DNA of 64,000 nt from Frankineae bacterium MT45 (GCA_900100325.1 LT629697.1:3903423-3967422), one strand, 5' to 3'; shown: positions 25,819 to 34,940, counted from the stretch's first letter. Made by a program: numbers and translations. The notes: generated by a model from the sequence alone, not told the origin.

Positions 25819-26760
25819 TCACCCTGCCTCGCTGATCATGCGCGTTGAGACCTCCCAGAGTTGCTGTGCGTTCTGCGGGTCGAGCGCATAGGCGGCTACG
25901 CCCCGACGAACACCCGGGATGAACGGTTCAGCCTCGGCGCAGTCCTCGAAGTAGCTGCCGGTCACCCCCTCGACGAGGGGAGACGCGGCCAGCAGCGTGG
26001 AGGTTGCCGCGCCCTGCTCCACCGTCTTCTCCGAGACACCGGACACCCCCGTCGGGTCGAACGAGGTCGGTGGGTTTTCCATGTGGCGGCTCAGCCCGGT
26101 GGCCCAGATTCGTCCTGGATTCAAGGCGTTCACCGCGATTCCGTCTCCCGCCCACCGCCGGGCGGCCTCGACGGCGAAGAGGATGTTCGCCGTCTTGGAC
26201 TGCGCGTACGCCGCCCACGGGTCGTAGGGGTGCTTGGTGAAGTTGAGGTCGTCGAAGCGCACGTCACCGTTGATGTGCCCGACTGAGCTGACCACAACTA
26301 CTCGGGAGTGGCCGGCCTGAGCCAGCTCGCCGTGCAGGCCGGTGATCAAGGCGAAGTGGCCCAGGTGGTTGGTGGCGAACTGCAGCTCCCAACCTTCGGC
26401 CGTACGCAGCTCCGGAGTAGCCATCACCCCGGCGTTGGCGACGAGGATGTCGAGCGGGCCCGACCACCGAGCCACGAAGGCGGCGATCGATGCCTGGTCA
26501 GCTAGATCGAGCTGCTCGGCTAGCACATTGGCGTTGCCGGTGCTGACGGCAATGTCGTCGGCCACCTTCAATCCAGCGTCTGTACTCCGCACCGCCAGTG
26601 TGACCTCAGCCCCCGCACTGGCCAGGGCCCGGGCCGTCTCAACCCCGATGCCAGACGCGGCGCCGGTGACGATCGCCCGCCTCCCCGTCAAGTCGACTCC
26701 GGAGACCACCTCCGCGGCCGTCGACGTTGCGTCGAAGGGTGTCAGAATTCGATCGGTCAT
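25819..26760 (-). CDS. Short-chain dehydrogenase/reductase
   Basis: 313 residues, classical SDR. The cofactor motif TGAASGIG lies near residue 35, NAGVMA near 108, the catalytic Ser in VVSSVGH and the YAQSK pair at about 185. The PG motif NALNPGRI marks the substrate side. Resembles the retinol dehydrogenase/WWOX-like group by the ATNHLGHF segment. ATG at 26760 with AGGAGG five bases upstream, so the longer frame to 26775 is rejected. Transcribed divergently from a TetR gene with a clear palindrome between them, so probably its regulatory target. Confidence 0.92.
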   Translation of the reverse strand: MTDRILTPFDATSTAAEVVSGVDLTGRRAIVTGAASGIGVETARALASAGAEVTLAVRSTDAGLKVADDIAVSTGNANVLAEQLDLADQASIAAFVARWSGPLDILVANAGVMATPELRTAEGWELQFATNHLGHFALITGLHGELAQAGHSRVVVVSSVGHINGDVRFDDLNFTKHPYDPWAAYAQSKTANILFAVEAARRWAGDGIAVNALNPGRIWATGLSRHMENPPTSFDPTGVSGVSEKTVEQGAATSTLLAASPLVEGVTGSYFEDCAEAEPFIPGVRRGVAAYALDPQNAQQLWEVSTRMISEAG

Positions 26761-26809
26761 TGCGTCCTCCTGCAATCTGCACTGCGCTACGCTCGGATGT
26801 GGAGCCGCG

Positions 26810-26836
26810 TCCGCTTACAGCTCCACGGTAAGCGGA
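26810..26836. promoter_or_regulatory. Operator-like palindrome between SDR and TetR
   Basis: TCCGCTTAC / GTAAGCGGA, perfect nine-base arms around the nine-base spacer AGCTCCACG. The axis lies midway between the two divergent genes (starts 26760 and 26871). A second shorter palindrome CGGAG-CCAA-CTCCG follows at 26833-26846. Typical layout for a TetR-family autoregulatory operator. Confidence 0.7.
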
Positions 26837-26870
26837 GCCAACTCCGTTTGCAAGAAAGGGGCACGAAACC

Positions 26871-27440
26871 GTGGCGGCTACTGACGCACGAACACTCCGC
26901 GCAGACGCACAGTTGAATCGAGATCGCCTACTGGAGGCCGCAGCCGAGGCCTTCGCCCAAGAAGGATCCGACGCCTCTCTCAAGGGCATCGCAGCGCAGG
27001 CTGGGGTGGGGATCGCAACTCTGTACCGCCGCTTCCCCACCCGCGAGGACCTGATCGAAGCGACCTACCGCAATGAGACGGCCCGGCTCTGCGACAGCGC
27101 CGACCTGCTGCTGGAATCCTTGGACCCGGTGACCGCACTGAGGACGTGGATGGACCACTTCGTCGACTACATGCACACCAAGCACGGAATGTCCGACGCA
27201 CTACCGAGCATCCTCTCCGCCCGCGAAGGGCTTCGCCCAGCAAGCCGCACAATGCTCCGAGACGCAGTACAGACGCTACTCACCGCTGGGGCGCAGAGGG
27301 CGACGCTACGCGAATCGCTGGCGGCCAACGATGTCCTGATGGCCCTCGGTGGGATCACACTGATCGCAGGTGCCGAACACGAGCGTGACCTGACTACGCG
27401 TCTCCTCGACCTGCTCATGGACGGCCTCCTCCCCCGCTGA
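26871..27440 (+). CDS. TetR-family regulator
   Basis: 189 residues. HTH region at residues 16-60: RDRLLEAAAEAFAQEG, then AAQAGVGIATLYRRFPTREDLI. The C-terminal domain belongs to the group with LLLESLDPVTALRTWMDHFVDYM. GTG start with AAAGGGG ten bases upstream. Divergent from the SDR and probably its repressor through the palindrome at 26810-26836. Confidence 0.9.
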   Translation: MAATDARTLRADAQLNRDRLLEAAAEAFAQEGSDASLKGIAAQAGVGIATLYRRFPTREDLIEATYRNETARLCDSADLLLESLDPVTALRTWMDHFVDYMHTKHGMSDALPSILSAREGLRPASRTMLRDAVQTLLTAGAQRATLRESLAANDVLMALGGITLIAGAEHERDLTTRLLDLLMDGLLPR

Positions 27441-27578
27441 CTCAAGTCTCAGTCTCGCGCGACTCGACCGCAGACCCGGTTTTCGAGACGTTTCCGCTTG
27501 AGCCCTTGTGCAACTGCGTCACGTACCTCAATACTGGGGTAAGTGACGGGCAGGTGGCCAAACGCGTGCGGGGGCGAT

Positions 27579-29129
27579 ATGGCAGCAATTTCCAAGCGAT
27601 TCGCGTTCATCGCGATGGTGGGCGCGCTCGCCGCGACCACCATCGGGGTCGGGTCATCGGAGTCCGGTGCGGCCGCGCAGTCCGGCAGCGCACGAGTGGT
27701 GGTTCTGTCTCCTGGCGCGGCGCAGATCGTAGCGACCGTCGACGATCGGTTCTTGTCGGTCGCCGTGGATATGGGCAGCGTGGTGGGCGCATCCGGAGCG
27801 CCGGTGGATTTCTCCCGTACAAAGCTCGTGAATCTGACCCGGCAACTGGCTCCTGCGTATCTGCGTATCGGCGGCACGCCCGCCGATCAGACGTACTACG
27901 ACCTCTCGGGATCGGCCGCAACGCCCCCGTCTGGCTATTCCTACGTCCTCACCAAACAGGAGTGGGACGCAACGAGCGCCTTCGCCCAAGCAAGCGGTCT
28001 CGATCTGTGGCTCGGGATAAATGACGGCGCCGGACCCCGCGACGCGAACTACCACTGGCAGGGAACGGACGCCGCATCGTTGCTGCGCTACTCCACCCAA
28101 CGGCACGATCCGCTGGCCATCGTCGAGTTCGGCAACGAGCCGAACCTCTTCGAGTGGCCACCGATCTCGAAGATCCCGCTGACATACGGAGCAGCGGCCT
28201 ACGCCCGTGACGTACAGGCCTTTGACGCCGTACGACGCGAAGTAGCGCCACAGACGAAGTTTGCCGGCCCAGCGCCATCGTTCATCGGGTCGGCCAGCGA
28301 AGACCCCATCGATCTCCTGGGAGTGCTGCGGTTGCCAACCGGGCCGCACGCCTCCGACATCATGCCGCGCCTGCCCGGCGCCTACGACGTGGTCGCCTAT
28401 CACTACTACCCGGCCGTCTCCTCGACCTGCGGCCCGTTGACTCCGACGCTGCCGGCGGACGTGCTATTGCCTAGTTTTCTTGACAATATTCAGTCGGCGA
28501 CGACCTTCATGACCGGCCTGCGAAACAGATACGACCCATCCAGCCCACTGTGGATCGGCGAGACCGGCTCGGCGGCCTGCAACGGGCAGGCCGGTTACTC
28601 CGACCGGTTCGGCGAGAGCTTCTACTACCTGAACGAGCTCGCCACCCAAGCGCGGCGCGGGGTCGCCGGTGTCGTCCGGCAGACCCTGGTCGGCGGGAAC
28701 TACGGCCTGCTGGATCCGTCCACGCTCGACCCGGCCCCGGACTACTGGGCCGCCCTCCTGTGGAAGCGGCTCATGGGCGCCCGTCAGCTCGCGATCCCGA
28801 CTGCAGCGATGCCCGCGACGACGCGCCTCTTTGCCTCCTGCACGCCCGGTCAACCCCGGTCGGTGACGATTCTCGCGCTGAACCTGGGCGCGACACCGGC
28901 CACGATCTCCCTTGCCGGGGTGGACCATCCCGGTTGGCAGGCCTACACCGTGACGGCCAGCAACCTCACCAGCAAGACAGTCTCGTTGAACGGCTCGCCA
29001 CTGCAGCCGGCCGCAGACGGCACGCCGCCACCGCTGAGCCCGACGACCGGCTCCACCGATTCGATCACCCTCCCCTCGACCTCGTACTCGTTCATCGTGC
29101 AGCCGGGCGCGACGCCGTCGTGCAGCTGA
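27579..29129 (+). CDS. Secreted GH79/heparanase-like glycoside hydrolase
   Basis: About 516 residues. Signal peptide AFIAMVGALAATTIGVGSS. The heparanase-like core has PAYLRIGGTPADQTYYDL. The probable acid/base Glu is in VEFGNEPNLF (about residue 187) and the probable nucleophile Glu in LWIGETGSAACNG (about residue 328). The aromatic segment VVAYHYYP fits the clan GH-A barrel. A C-terminal beta-sandwich of about 100 residues follows. Would cleave glucuronide- or related acid-sugar-containing chains outside the cell. The natural substrate is unknown. ATG 27579 follows a G-rich run. The GTG 27543 would add 12 residues. The SGNH hydrolase begins 29 bases after its stop. Confidence 0.8.
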   Translation: MAAISKRFAFIAMVGALAATTIGVGSSESGAAAQSGSARVVVLSPGAAQIVATVDDRFLSVAVDMGSVVGASGAPVDFSRTKLVNLTRQLAPAYLRIGGTPADQTYYDLSGSAATPPSGYSYVLTKQEWDATSAFAQASGLDLWLGINDGAGPRDANYHWQGTDAASLLRYSTQRHDPLAIVEFGNEPNLFEWPPISKIPLTYGAAAYARDVQAFDAVRREVAPQTKFAGPAPSFIGSASEDPIDLLGVLRLPTGPHASDIMPRLPGAYDVVAYHYYPAVSSTCGPLTPTLPADVLLPSFLDNIQSATTFMTGLRNRYDPSSPLWIGETGSAACNGQAGYSDRFGESFYYLNELATQARRGVAGVVRQTLVGGNYGLLDPSTLDPAPDYWAALLWKRLMGARQLAIPTAAMPATTRLFASCTPGQPRSVTILALNLGATPATISLAGVDHPGWQAYTVTASNLTSKTVSLNGSPLQPAADGTPPPLSPTTGSTDSITLPSTSYSFIVQPGATPSCS

Positions 29130-29157
29130 CCTTTACCCGAAAATTAAGGGAGTATCG

Positions 29158-29994
29158 ATGATCCGACGCATGCTGACCGCGGCCCTCATCGTCGCCGTGA
29201 CCATCATCGTCGCCGTGCTTCCGAGGGCGGCATCCGCGACGACGCCGACGTACTACTTAGCGCTCGGGGATTCTCTTTCGGTGGGCCTGATGCCCGGCCA
29301 ACGCGAGAGCGATCAAGGCTACGCCGACGATTACTACGCCTCGCTGAAGACGCATCACCCGGGGCTGCAGCTGGTGAAACTCGGCTGCCCGGGTGAGACA
29401 TCAGAGAGCCTGATCGACGGCGGGCCGAATTGCTCGTACCCCGGCGCAGCGTCGCAATTGGTCGCGGCGGAGAACTTCTTTCAGCAGCATCCCTCGGCGG
29501 TGAGCTTCATCAGTCTGGACATCGGTATCAACGATGTCGGGGCGTGCATCGCGACCGGAGTGGACCCGAGCTGCGCGTTACGTGCGGCGAGCGGGCTGGT
29601 GACCAACACCGCGACAATCATGAGGCGGCTACGGATCGCCGGCGGGTTGCATCCGATCATCGTCGGCCTGAATCTCTACGATCCGCTGCTGGTCGAATGG
29701 CTGAGCGGAGTTAGTGGCCAGACGACGGCGCGGGTCAGTGCGCCGCTACTGGCGACCCTGAACGGAGCGCTCAGCGCTACGTTCACGACGTTCGGTGCCC
29801 GCACCGCTGACGTGGCCTCAGCGTTCGACACCTACGACTTTGGCAATGACGTCGAGCTACCCGGCATCGGGCCGGTGCCGGCCAATGTGGCGGCGCTCTG
29901 CACACTGACGTTCATGTGCAGCCAGCACAACATTCACCCCGATCCCGCTGGATATCAACGGATTGCGTCGGCCATGGTGAGTGTCGCGAGATGA
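29158..29994 (+). CDS. Secreted SGNH/GDSL hydrolase
   Basis: 278 residues. Signal peptide LTAALIVAVTIIVAVLPRAASA. Block I is YLALGDSLSVGLMPG with catalytic Ser38-region, block III is LDIGINDVGAC, and block V is HNIHPDPAGYQRIA with the Asp/His pair. Several Cys suggest disulfides (NCSYPG, CTLTFMCSQ). An exported esterase or lipase. Probably co-transcribed with the preceding GH79-like gene, suggesting removal of ester groups from the same polymer. Confidence 0.9.
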   Translation: MIRRMLTAALIVAVTIIVAVLPRAASATTPTYYLALGDSLSVGLMPGQRESDQGYADDYYASLKTHHPGLQLVKLGCPGETSESLIDGGPNCSYPGAASQLVAAENFFQQHPSAVSFISLDIGINDVGACIATGVDPSCALRAASGLVTNTATIMRRLRIAGGLHPIIVGLNLYDPLLVEWLSGVSGQTTARVSAPLLATLNGALSATFTTFGARTADVASAFDTYDFGNDVELPGIGPVPANVAALCTLTFMCSQHNIHPDPAGYQRIASAMVSVAR

Positions 29995-30050
29995 GCAGCC
30001 ACTAGACCGGTGCGGGTCGCACCGCAGGCGCCTTACCCGCCCGTCGCTGT

Positions 30051-30848
30051 TCAGCGAGAGCCGAGCGATGTTGGCGATGGCCAATTGAGTTCGTGTGCGA
30101 TCAGGCTGGCGTCGGTGCGTGATGCGCGAATGTGCCCCTCGGTCCCGTTGTTGGTGTGGACGTAGAAGGTCACGTCGCCAGAGCTGGGGTTAGCGGTGGC
30201 GCTCCGGAGGCTGCCTGGTTGGACGCGTTCGGTGTAGCCGACCGCGAGACGAAGAGTGGCCTCGCCCGGGCGAACCCTCATCGAGACCCAGACCCACAGC
30301 TCATCCGTTGGGGGTTCGGCGGTTCCCGGAAACCATTGCACGGTGACTTGGGCTCGCGGCGAGCGATCCTGGGTCGGGACCGGCGTGATTGCATCGGGGT
30401 GAGCTGACCTCCATCGCTGTCGACACTCCTCAATCGACGTGAGCGCGTCGACGAGTTCGGGGGATGTCACTTTCGACGCCGTGATCGCCGCGCTACGCAG
30501 CCGGCGGCCGTCAGTGGTTGTGAGTTCGAGACTTCCCCCGGAACCGGTTAGGGACTGGGACGCCAATGGTGCGATCGTGACGTGGTAGACCTCGGGCCAG
30601 GGCACGCTCCACGTACGCCAGACGGCACGTACCCGGACACCGGACTCAGAGACGATGAAACCCGCAGTCAAAATCCTGATCGGAACCGCAACGCCCACAA
30701 CCAGCAGCGCGATACTGCCAACCCACTTCAGCACATTGTCGGAGTGCAGCGCTCCCGCGACGCTACCGATGATTCCGATCGCTCCGAGGTAGATCGCCAT
30801 CAGGACACGAGGCACCAGTGAGCCCTGCAGAAAAAGACGGTCCGACAC
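30051..30848 (-). CDS. Membrane-anchored PH-like domain protein
   Basis: 265 residues. Two N-terminal membrane segments (VLMAIYLGAIGIIGSVAGAL and WVGSIALLVVGVAVPIRIL) are followed by a PH-like beta-sandwich (GFIVSESGVRVRAVWRTWSVPWPEVYHVTI), a pattern seen in bacterial PH-domain membrane proteins. A second unfamiliar domain occupies the last 100 residues. First of a group of small membrane proteins of unknown function spanning 30-35 kb. Confidence 0.65.
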   Translation of the reverse strand: MSDRLFLQGSLVPRVLMAIYLGAIGIIGSVAGALHSDNVLKWVGSIALLVVGVAVPIRILTAGFIVSESGVRVRAVWRTWSVPWPEVYHVTIAPLASQSLTGSGGSLELTTTDGRRLRSAAITASKVTSPELVDALTSIEECRQRWRSAHPDAITPVPTQDRSPRAQVTVQWFPGTAEPPTDELWVWVSMRVRPGEATLRLAVGYTERVQPGSLRSATANPSSGDVTFYVHTNNGTEGHIRASRTDASLIAHELNWPSPTSLGSR

Positions 30849-30993
30849 TTTCGCAGTGTCCCACCCCGATTGCGACGAGCGGGTGCATCACGACATTTGA
30901 GCGAGGCTCGAGTCCCCGCTGGTCGTAGCTGGTGTGTGAACTTTGCGTCATCAGCGCTGATCCAGGCCGAGTCTCAGCTGTCCAGGGGTGCGA

Positions 30994-31527
30994 CTAGGAA
31001 CACTTGAGGATTTCTAGCCTCACGATCGTGGCATTTGACCCTGATTTCAAATAGCGTATTCGCACACTATCGCCTTCGCGCAGAAGCCCCGGACGATTGA
31101 AGCCAGGCGTGATGTCAGAGCTTGCGTAAGCAAATCTCACATCCCCAACCGAAAACGCCTCTTCGGCTTTACGACTACCTGGATCCGACACAAAGTCGGT
31201 AATCATTCCGGATACAGACTCTCGACCAGGGCCATTCTCCGCTCGAGCCGCTGCCGACCAGCTATGCGTCACGCCAGGGATGACAACGGCGCTCCAGACA
31301 ATGCCGAAGACGATGCCGAGAATCAAAGACACCGACGTGTACCTGCGGACATTGCCGTTGGGAGCCCAGACGCGCAGCCCAACGAGCACGATCGCCAAGC
31401 AGATGGCTATGAATAATCCGGCGAAAGCAAAAAGCCAGGGGAACGGCTTCTGAGACGTCGAGAAAACCTGCGCGTAGTCGCAGGCCGGCTGGGCAACGAA
31501 GCGCAACACCCTGAATTGCGTTTCCAT
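30994..31527 (-). CDS. Hypothetical two-TM membrane protein
   Basis: 177 residues. Two membrane segments (LFAFAGLFIAICLAIVLVGL and SVSLILGIVFGIVWSAVVIPG), then a soluble domain with strands VSGMITDFVSD, FSVGDVRFAYASS and EGDSVRIRYLKSG. This resembles the small beta domain of DUF3592-type proteins, but I cannot assign it firmly. Function unknown. Confidence 0.6.
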   Translation of the reverse strand: METQFRVLRFVAQPACDYAQVFSTSQKPFPWLFAFAGLFIAICLAIVLVGLRVWAPNGNVRRYTSVSLILGIVFGIVWSAVVIPGVTHSWSAAARAENGPGRESVSGMITDFVSDPGSRKAEEAFSVGDVRFAYASSDITPGFNRPGLLREGDSVRIRYLKSGSNATIVRLEILKCS

Positions 31528-31907
31528 CTACTCACTCTCGCGTAGGGATGGACATTCGGCAGATCGAGCGTCGAGTAGCGCGAACCGGACCAACGACGGT
31601 AGACGCCAAAATCCGTCCACGCGATCGCACCTGCGATGGCCGAGTCGCGTCGCCAACGACGTTCGATGTCCCCGGGGCGCGAGGGCGGAGACCAACTCCA
31701 GGCGACCGGGTGCCAGATCTTGTCTGTCACGGGCACATTGTCTCAGCTTGCGAGTGCTGCATTCCGTTGGCGAGGGGACCACTGATCAGGGACCTCTACG
31801 CATCGTCCTCTGCTTTACGCGGAGGCACAGCAACAGGCGGCGGCACTTGTACAGACAACCCACAAGCCGAAGTGTGATGACGGCTCTGTCGTGGCAAGAT
31901 CCCCTCC
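31528..31907. other. Stretch without a confident gene
   Basis: Two overlapping short minus-strand frames are open here. The one reading PVTDKIWHPVAWSWSPPSRPGDIERRW (from 31736) has protein-like composition but runs into the next gene. It may be a small gene ending near 31530 after a frameshift, or a remnant. I cannot decide. Confidence 0.3.
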
Positions 31908-32249
31908 ATGTCCTCGGCGAGCACAGATACCGCATCCGCGACCATGCCGCCGTTCGTGCTGTTCGGCATCGCGATCGCGATGGTGGTGGTCGGCCTCATC
32001 GTCTGGCGCAGCCGCGATGCTGCAATCAGATGGGCAGAACGCGACATCGATCGATTTTTCCCGCGTCGCAAGTCGATACTCGAGCAACGGCAAGTACTAG
32101 CCGGGTGGCAACGCCGCTTGCGCCCGACCAGGGATGCGGCGCTGGTCCAGCAGATCCGCGTATATCGAAGCTTCGGGCTGATGCTTATCGGCGGCGGTGG
32201 CCTCGTTCTCGTGTCGCAAGCGGTGTCGCTGATTACGCGGCTTGCATGA
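31908..32249 (+). CDS. Small hypothetical membrane protein
   Basis: 113 residues. One N-terminal membrane segment (FVLFGIAIAMVVVGLIVW), a basic cytoplasmic middle (RRKSILEQRQVLAGWQRRLRP) and a second C-terminal segment (FGLMLIGGGGLVLVSQAVSLI). No family recognised. Codon use is consistent with a real gene. The upstream ribosome site is weak. Confidence 0.5.
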   Translation: MSSASTDTASATMPPFVLFGIAIAMVVVGLIVWRSRDAAIRWAERDIDRFFPRRKSILEQRQVLAGWQRRLRPTRDAALVQQIRVYRSFGLMLIGGGGLVLVSQAVSLITRLA

Positions 32250-32399
32250 ACGCTGGCTACCCTGCGATGCGGCGGGTGGTCGTTCCTCGTGCCCCCGGGC
32301 GTCGCCCCGCTGGTCGCATCTGTGGTGAGCCTTCTATTGCAACGTCGGCGCACAGCCGGGCGCCGGCCGAAAGTATTTCGATTCACTGTGGGAGGTGAG

Positions 32400-32774
32400 A
32401 TGGTCGATCGTTATCGGCGGCCGAGCAGCAGCTGGTGGTCCCGAATCGGCCTGTCACTGCTCGCCGTCGGCGCGTTCATCCTGGGCTTGGCCTCCTTCGT
32501 TGCCATCTGGTCCGCTACGGCGTCGGAGCCGTGTATTGCTGGATCTCCCTGCGGGCCGGCTCCGGGCGCCGGCACGTGGATATTCGGGGTGCTGACCGGC
32601 CTCTCGGCTGTGGCGCTCATCGCTATCGTGATCCGCCAGATCGCGCGGCCGCGGGCTCACTTTGTTGCGCCGCCAACATGGCCGCCGCCCCCACCCGGCT
32701 GGGCGCCGCCGCGGGGATGGCATCCACCGTCGGATTGGGAGACGCCGGTGAACTGGCAATTCTGGGACCGTTAG
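32400..32774 (+). CDS. Two-TM protein with C-terminal Pro-Trp repeat
   Basis: About 124 residues. Two membrane segments (IGLSLLAVGAFILGLASFVAIW and WIFGVLTGLSAVALIAIVI) with a Cys-containing exported loop (CIAGSPCGP). The C-terminal tail is built of repeated Pro/Trp units: WPPPPPGW, PPRGW, PPSDW, TPVNW, FWD. The ATG at 32400 follows GGGAGGTGAG. Such Pro-Trp tails occur widely in actinobacterial membrane proteins, but their partner is not established. The next gene shares the motif. Confidence 0.6.
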   Translation: MVDRYRRPSSSWWSRIGLSLLAVGAFILGLASFVAIWSATASEPCIAGSPCGPAPGAGTWIFGVLTGLSAVALIAIVIRQIARPRAHFVAPPTWPPPPPGWAPPRGWHPPSDWETPVNWQFWDR

Positions 32775-32817
32775 CCACGCGAGAGCGACACCCACTGCTT
32801 CTGTCTCCACTTCGGCA

Positions 32818-33339
32818 GTGGTCTTGCCTCACGCTGCGGGTCTGCGGTCGCCAAATTATGCTCTGGGCGTGCTCCCGCGCCGTTTCGTCCCTGCCCCCGG
32901 ATGGCCACCGCCCCCACCCGGTTTCAAGCCGGTTCCAGGCTGGCAGCCGCATCCGGAGTGGGAGACGCCGCCCGGGTGGGAATGGCACCGCGTTCAGTGG
33001 CTGCGGTGCTCAGCGATCGTCGCTGGGGTGACATTCGCCTTTGCTGTCAATGCTGTCACCGCGCTCGTGCTGCTAACTCCGTCGCGCACCGTGACCATCG
33101 AGAACGACACTCTGCGATCAAGCAACGTCTACTGGTGCGGTTTGCAAGATGTTCGAACGGTGGGTGCATATGGGGCCATCACCGTTGACCTACCTCAGCG
33201 ACGGGAGCGGTGCCCGGTTTACGACAATTCGACCGGCGCCTACGAAGGATGTCTCGTCATCCCGAAGTCAGCTATTGATATCACTCTGCGTCTGGGTACC
33301 GCTGTAACGAGTTCCATCCGGGAACGTTCCTGCGAGTAG
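32818..33339 (+). CDS. Membrane protein with N-terminal Pro-Trp repeat
   Basis: 173 residues. The Pro-Trp repeat is at the N-terminus (GWPPPPPGF, PVPGW, PHPEW, TPPGW, residues about 27-55). One membrane segment follows (CSAIVAGVTFAFAVNAVTALVLL), then an exported domain with four Cys (YWCGLQD, ERCPVYD, GCLVIP, RSCE) that probably form disulfides. It shares the repeat with the preceding gene but in the opposite part of the protein. GTG/ATG start unsure. Function unknown. Confidence 0.55.
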   Translation: MVLPHAAGLRSPNYALGVLPRRFVPAPGWPPPPPGFKPVPGWQPHPEWETPPGWEWHRVQWLRCSAIVAGVTFAFAVNAVTALVLLTPSRTVTIENDTLRSSNVYWCGLQDVRTVGAYGAITVDLPQRRERCPVYDNSTGAYEGCLVIPKSAIDITLRLGTAVTSSIRERSCE

Positions 33340-33368
33340 CGACTCGCGTCGAGTGACTGTCGGGCTGT

Positions 33369-33821
33369 CTATAGGTTTAGCTCGTCCGGAATTTGCTGGC
33401 GAGTCGTCTCAAGTCGTTTGGATGCTCGTCGCGATCGATATCCGGCGAGAAGTCGAAGCTCGAAATCCTCGCCATCGGTAGTGTGAAGCACAACGGTCTG
33501 TTGCGCCCCATACGCACCGCGAATGGTCTCTACCTGTGCACCCAAGATATCGCTCGAAGAGATGCTAGTTGTCGTAAAGTACTGACGATAACGAACCCCG
33601 CGACCATCAACCTTCACGCTGCCAAAGCACAGCCCAGCTCCGATTACCGCAATCAATAGACCGAAGAGAACTATGATTGCACCCGTGATTGGGTCCGGGG
33701 CGGCTAGGCCCGAAAGCCCGAAGATCGCGCCAAAGAGAACGAATACCGCTCCGAGGCACCTTGACGACCTCGCTGCGTGATACTTCTTTGACACTAGGTA
33801 CACCGCCGGTTTGCGACGCAA
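33369..33821 (-). CDS. Small membrane protein with PH-like domain
   Basis: 150 residues. Two membrane segments (LGAVFVLFGAIFGLSGLA and TGAIIVLFGLLIAVIGAGLCFG), then a short strand-rich domain VKVDGRGVRYRQYFTTTSI, VETIRGAYGAQQTVVLHTTDG, the kind of beta-rich PH-like tail also seen at 30051. Function unknown. Convergent with the preceding gene. Confidence 0.6.
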   Translation of the reverse strand: MRRKPAVYLVSKKYHAARSSRCLGAVFVLFGAIFGLSGLAAPDPITGAIIVLFGLLIAVIGAGLCFGSVKVDGRGVRYRQYFTTTSISSSDILGAQVETIRGAYGAQQTVVLHTTDGEDFELRLLAGYRSRRASKRLETTRQQIPDELNL

Positions 33822-33929
33822 TCGGCGAACCCGGCTGTCAGCCCCCGGCTCTGCTGCACGATTGGGTGACGATGGTTGAGGCCGCCCGAGTGGTGGCCTG
33901 AGGCATGATTGTCTGTACTCTTGGGCAAT

Positions 33930-34448
33930 TCAGGCACCCGTTCGTCGTATACGCCGCCAAATCGACTTGGATGCGGAGTCGACGGCTTCTGGCCGATACT
34001 CCTGATCATCATCCTCGTACTCAAGCGGCTCCAGGCCCGCAACTTCGACCTGAACGATCCAACCGACAAACTGTGTCGTGTGGTCCTGCGGTTCCAACTC
34101 CCAACGACGGTCACTATCGACGACCGTAAGCCGTTCCGTTGCGGGTGTCGGTTCGTACGCCGTGCCAGGTATGGGCGTGCTGCGTTCAAGTATCTCGTGA
34201 AGGTCTCGGTGCAGGGCTTCGATCGCCAGCACCTCGCCCGTGAGGGCAAATCGGTCCTCTTCAAGCTCGAACGGCCCGTGTCCGGAGTACTGATAAGTTG
34301 GCGCCGGCCTGGAGATGGTGACGAACAGGTCGGCGATCCAGTCCGTGGACGGAGTAGTGGCGACGGGCCACCTAATCGTCCCGCCGACCGCGAATGGGTC
34401 GCCGCAGCACTGAATCTCCCAACTCGACACCCAGACGAAATGGACCAC
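33930..34448 (-). CDS. DUF6578-like hypothetical protein
   Basis: 172 residues. The opening FVWVSSWEIQCCGDPFAVGGTIRWPV, with the paired Cys and following Asp-Pro-Phe, matches what I recall of DUF6578 proteins of actinobacteria. No membrane segment or signal peptide. Acidic C-terminus. Function unknown. The neighbouring 34449-34742 contains no convincing gene. Confidence 0.55.
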   Translation of the reverse strand: MVHFVWVSSWEIQCCGDPFAVGGTIRWPVATTPSTDWIADLFVTISRPAPTYQYSGHGPFELEEDRFALTGEVLAIEALHRDLHEILERSTPIPGTAYEPTPATERLTVVDSDRRWELEPQDHTTQFVGWIVQVEVAGLEPLEYEDDDQEYRPEAVDSASKSIWRRIRRTGA

Positions 34449-34742
34449 TCAGAGAGTATTGCGCACTGCGAGGCACCGGGAGTTGTGACCGGCGCAGAGG
34501 TCGGCCAACGTAGAGCCACAAGATCAGGCTATCGAAGTAGCCAGAGGTGATGGTCTGGGACACCAAGGCCGAATCTTAAAGGAGAAGGACGCAACCCAGT
34601 GGCTGGAGGTACCGGATTCTGAAACAGCCAGGGGCTGCCAACACGCGCCGACACCCGTCCCAATGACGAAGTGCCGTGTGTCACGGCTGCACCGAACAGG
34701 GTGTGAAGCCAACTAGGCACCGGGCGCAGAACACTATTCAAA

Positions 34743-34940
34743 CTACGGACTCGGCTTTGCTAGCACTCCGTATTCGGCGGCAGACACGACGATCAGAAGC
34801 AGAGAGACAGCCAAGATCACTGATCTCTGCCGAGGCGATCGAGAATGTGACAAGTCCTTTCCATACCACATCGCCACGACGGTCGACGCTATCAGAATCA
34901 GCAGCAACAGCCAGGAAGATATCGACTTCACTAAATCCAT
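34743..34940 (-). CDS. Small two-TM hypothetical protein
   Basis: About 65 residues from an ATG at 34940. Two membrane segments (SWLLLLILIASTVVAMWYG and VILAVSLLLIVVSAAEYGVL) around a basic loop SHSRSPRQRS. An upstream GTG at 35015 would add 25 residues. The ribosome site is poor. It could be real or a chance open frame. Composition favours real. Confidence 0.4.
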   Translation of the reverse strand: MDLVKSISSWLLLLILIASTVVAMWYGKDLSHSRSPRQRSVILAVSLLLIVVSAAEYGVLAKPSP

